This document shows, piece by piece, positions 63,590-64,000 of a DNA stretch of 64,000 bases. Numbering within the stretch: position 1 is the first letter of the stretch; each line of letters opens with the position of its first letter. Location: the NCBI RefSeq assembly GCF_001659605.2, contig NC_035167.2, positions 2,666,001 through 2,730,000 on the forward strand, in the 5' to 3' direction. The position numbers and the translations under genes are program-made. The notes beneath the pieces were generated by a model. The model did not search any database. It was not told where the DNA came from and saw only the letters and a program-made list of their open reading frames with translations. The stretch is from Manihot esculenta (taxonomy: Eukaryota; Streptophyta; Magnoliopsida; Malpighiales; Euphorbiaceae).

Positions 63590-64000
63590 ATTGATTCGTT
63601 TCGAAATCGAACTGAATTGAATAAATTAAAAATTAAAATTTTAGTATTTATAAAAATCAAATCGAATCAATTTTGATTAGAAATGAAATCAAATTGACTG
63701 AATCGGTCAGTTTGATTCAATTTGAATTTTTAATAAATTTTTTATTTTTTATATTTTATTTTTAATATTTTAAATTTTAATTAAAATATTTTAATTTTAA
63801 TATGATATAATATCTCAATATAATTGAAAATAGTATATTGTTATTAATAATTAGTTCGATTTAATTTTTAAAATTTTTTTTTTGATTAAAATTAAATCAA
63901 ATTGAAATAACATAAATTTTTAAAATTAAAAATCAAACCAAACCGAAATGAATAAATAAATAAATTATATTTTTAAATTAATTCGTTCGATCTGTTTTTT
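63590..64000. repeat. Second copy of the dispersed AT-rich repeat
   Basis: This segment matches 7011-7410 in the same orientation: AAATTAAAATTTTAGTATTTA, TCAATTTTGATTAGAAAT, the TTTTTTATTTTTTATA core and the AAATTTTTAAAATTAAAAAT stretch occur in the same order. It runs off the window end. The TTCGAAATCGAA-type left end suggests a hAT-like MITE relative, not proven. Confidence 0.65.

Overview
The window is nuclear DNA of a flowering plant. Genes are intron-rich with GT-AG junctions, intergenic DNA is very AT-rich, and small transposons are common. The gene families are typically plant: a chloroplast HSP70, a PSD2/PSD3-type phosphatidylserine decarboxylase, a plant MACPF protein, a plant PB1 protein and a PPR relic. 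The GC-rich repeat at the left edge and the general gene style suggest a eudicot, possibly Euphorbiaceae (cassava-like). That placement is inference.

Layout. 1-4500: GC-rich repeat and a decayed retroelement-associated gene (minus strand, gypsy-type domain plus coiled coil). 4500-7750: AT-rich spacer with microsatellites and a dispersed repeat. 7770-11500: ribosomal protein L3 gene (plus, 5 coding exons, 389 aa) with site II and telo-box promoter motifs. 11500-16900: AT-rich spacer holding a decayed nuclear copy of chloroplast 23S rDNA and an adjoining foldback element. 16900-18600: small single-pass membrane protein of unknown function (147 aa). 18970-22310: a MITE, a PPR pseudogene and a hAT-type MITE with an intact 8-bp target duplication. 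24667-30950: MACPF gene (minus, 7 coding exons, 603 aa). 32540-36600: chloroplast stromal HSP70 (plus, 8 exons, 702 aa). 38375-54822: phosphatidylserine decarboxylase with C2 and EF-hand regions (minus, 21 coding exons, 654 aa), whose introns carry several transposon insertions. 55427-55882: Mutator-like foldback element. 56925-59199: PB1-domain protein with a polyglutamine tract (minus, 356 aa). 62753-63268: uncharacterised 171-aa basic protein (minus). 63590-64000: second copy of the dispersed repeat.

The genes are independent housekeeping or signalling loci. No operon-like or cluster logic links them, and I found no convincing undescribed multi-gene system. The most checkable observations are the plastid rDNA insertion, three elements with readable target-site duplications (hAT x2, Mutator-like x1), a matching small MITE family in two introns of one gene, a 25-nt microexon, and a duplicated splice-acceptor region in RPL3. 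All exon junctions were set by hand from GT-AG sites and frame continuity. Untranslated regions and promoters are approximate.
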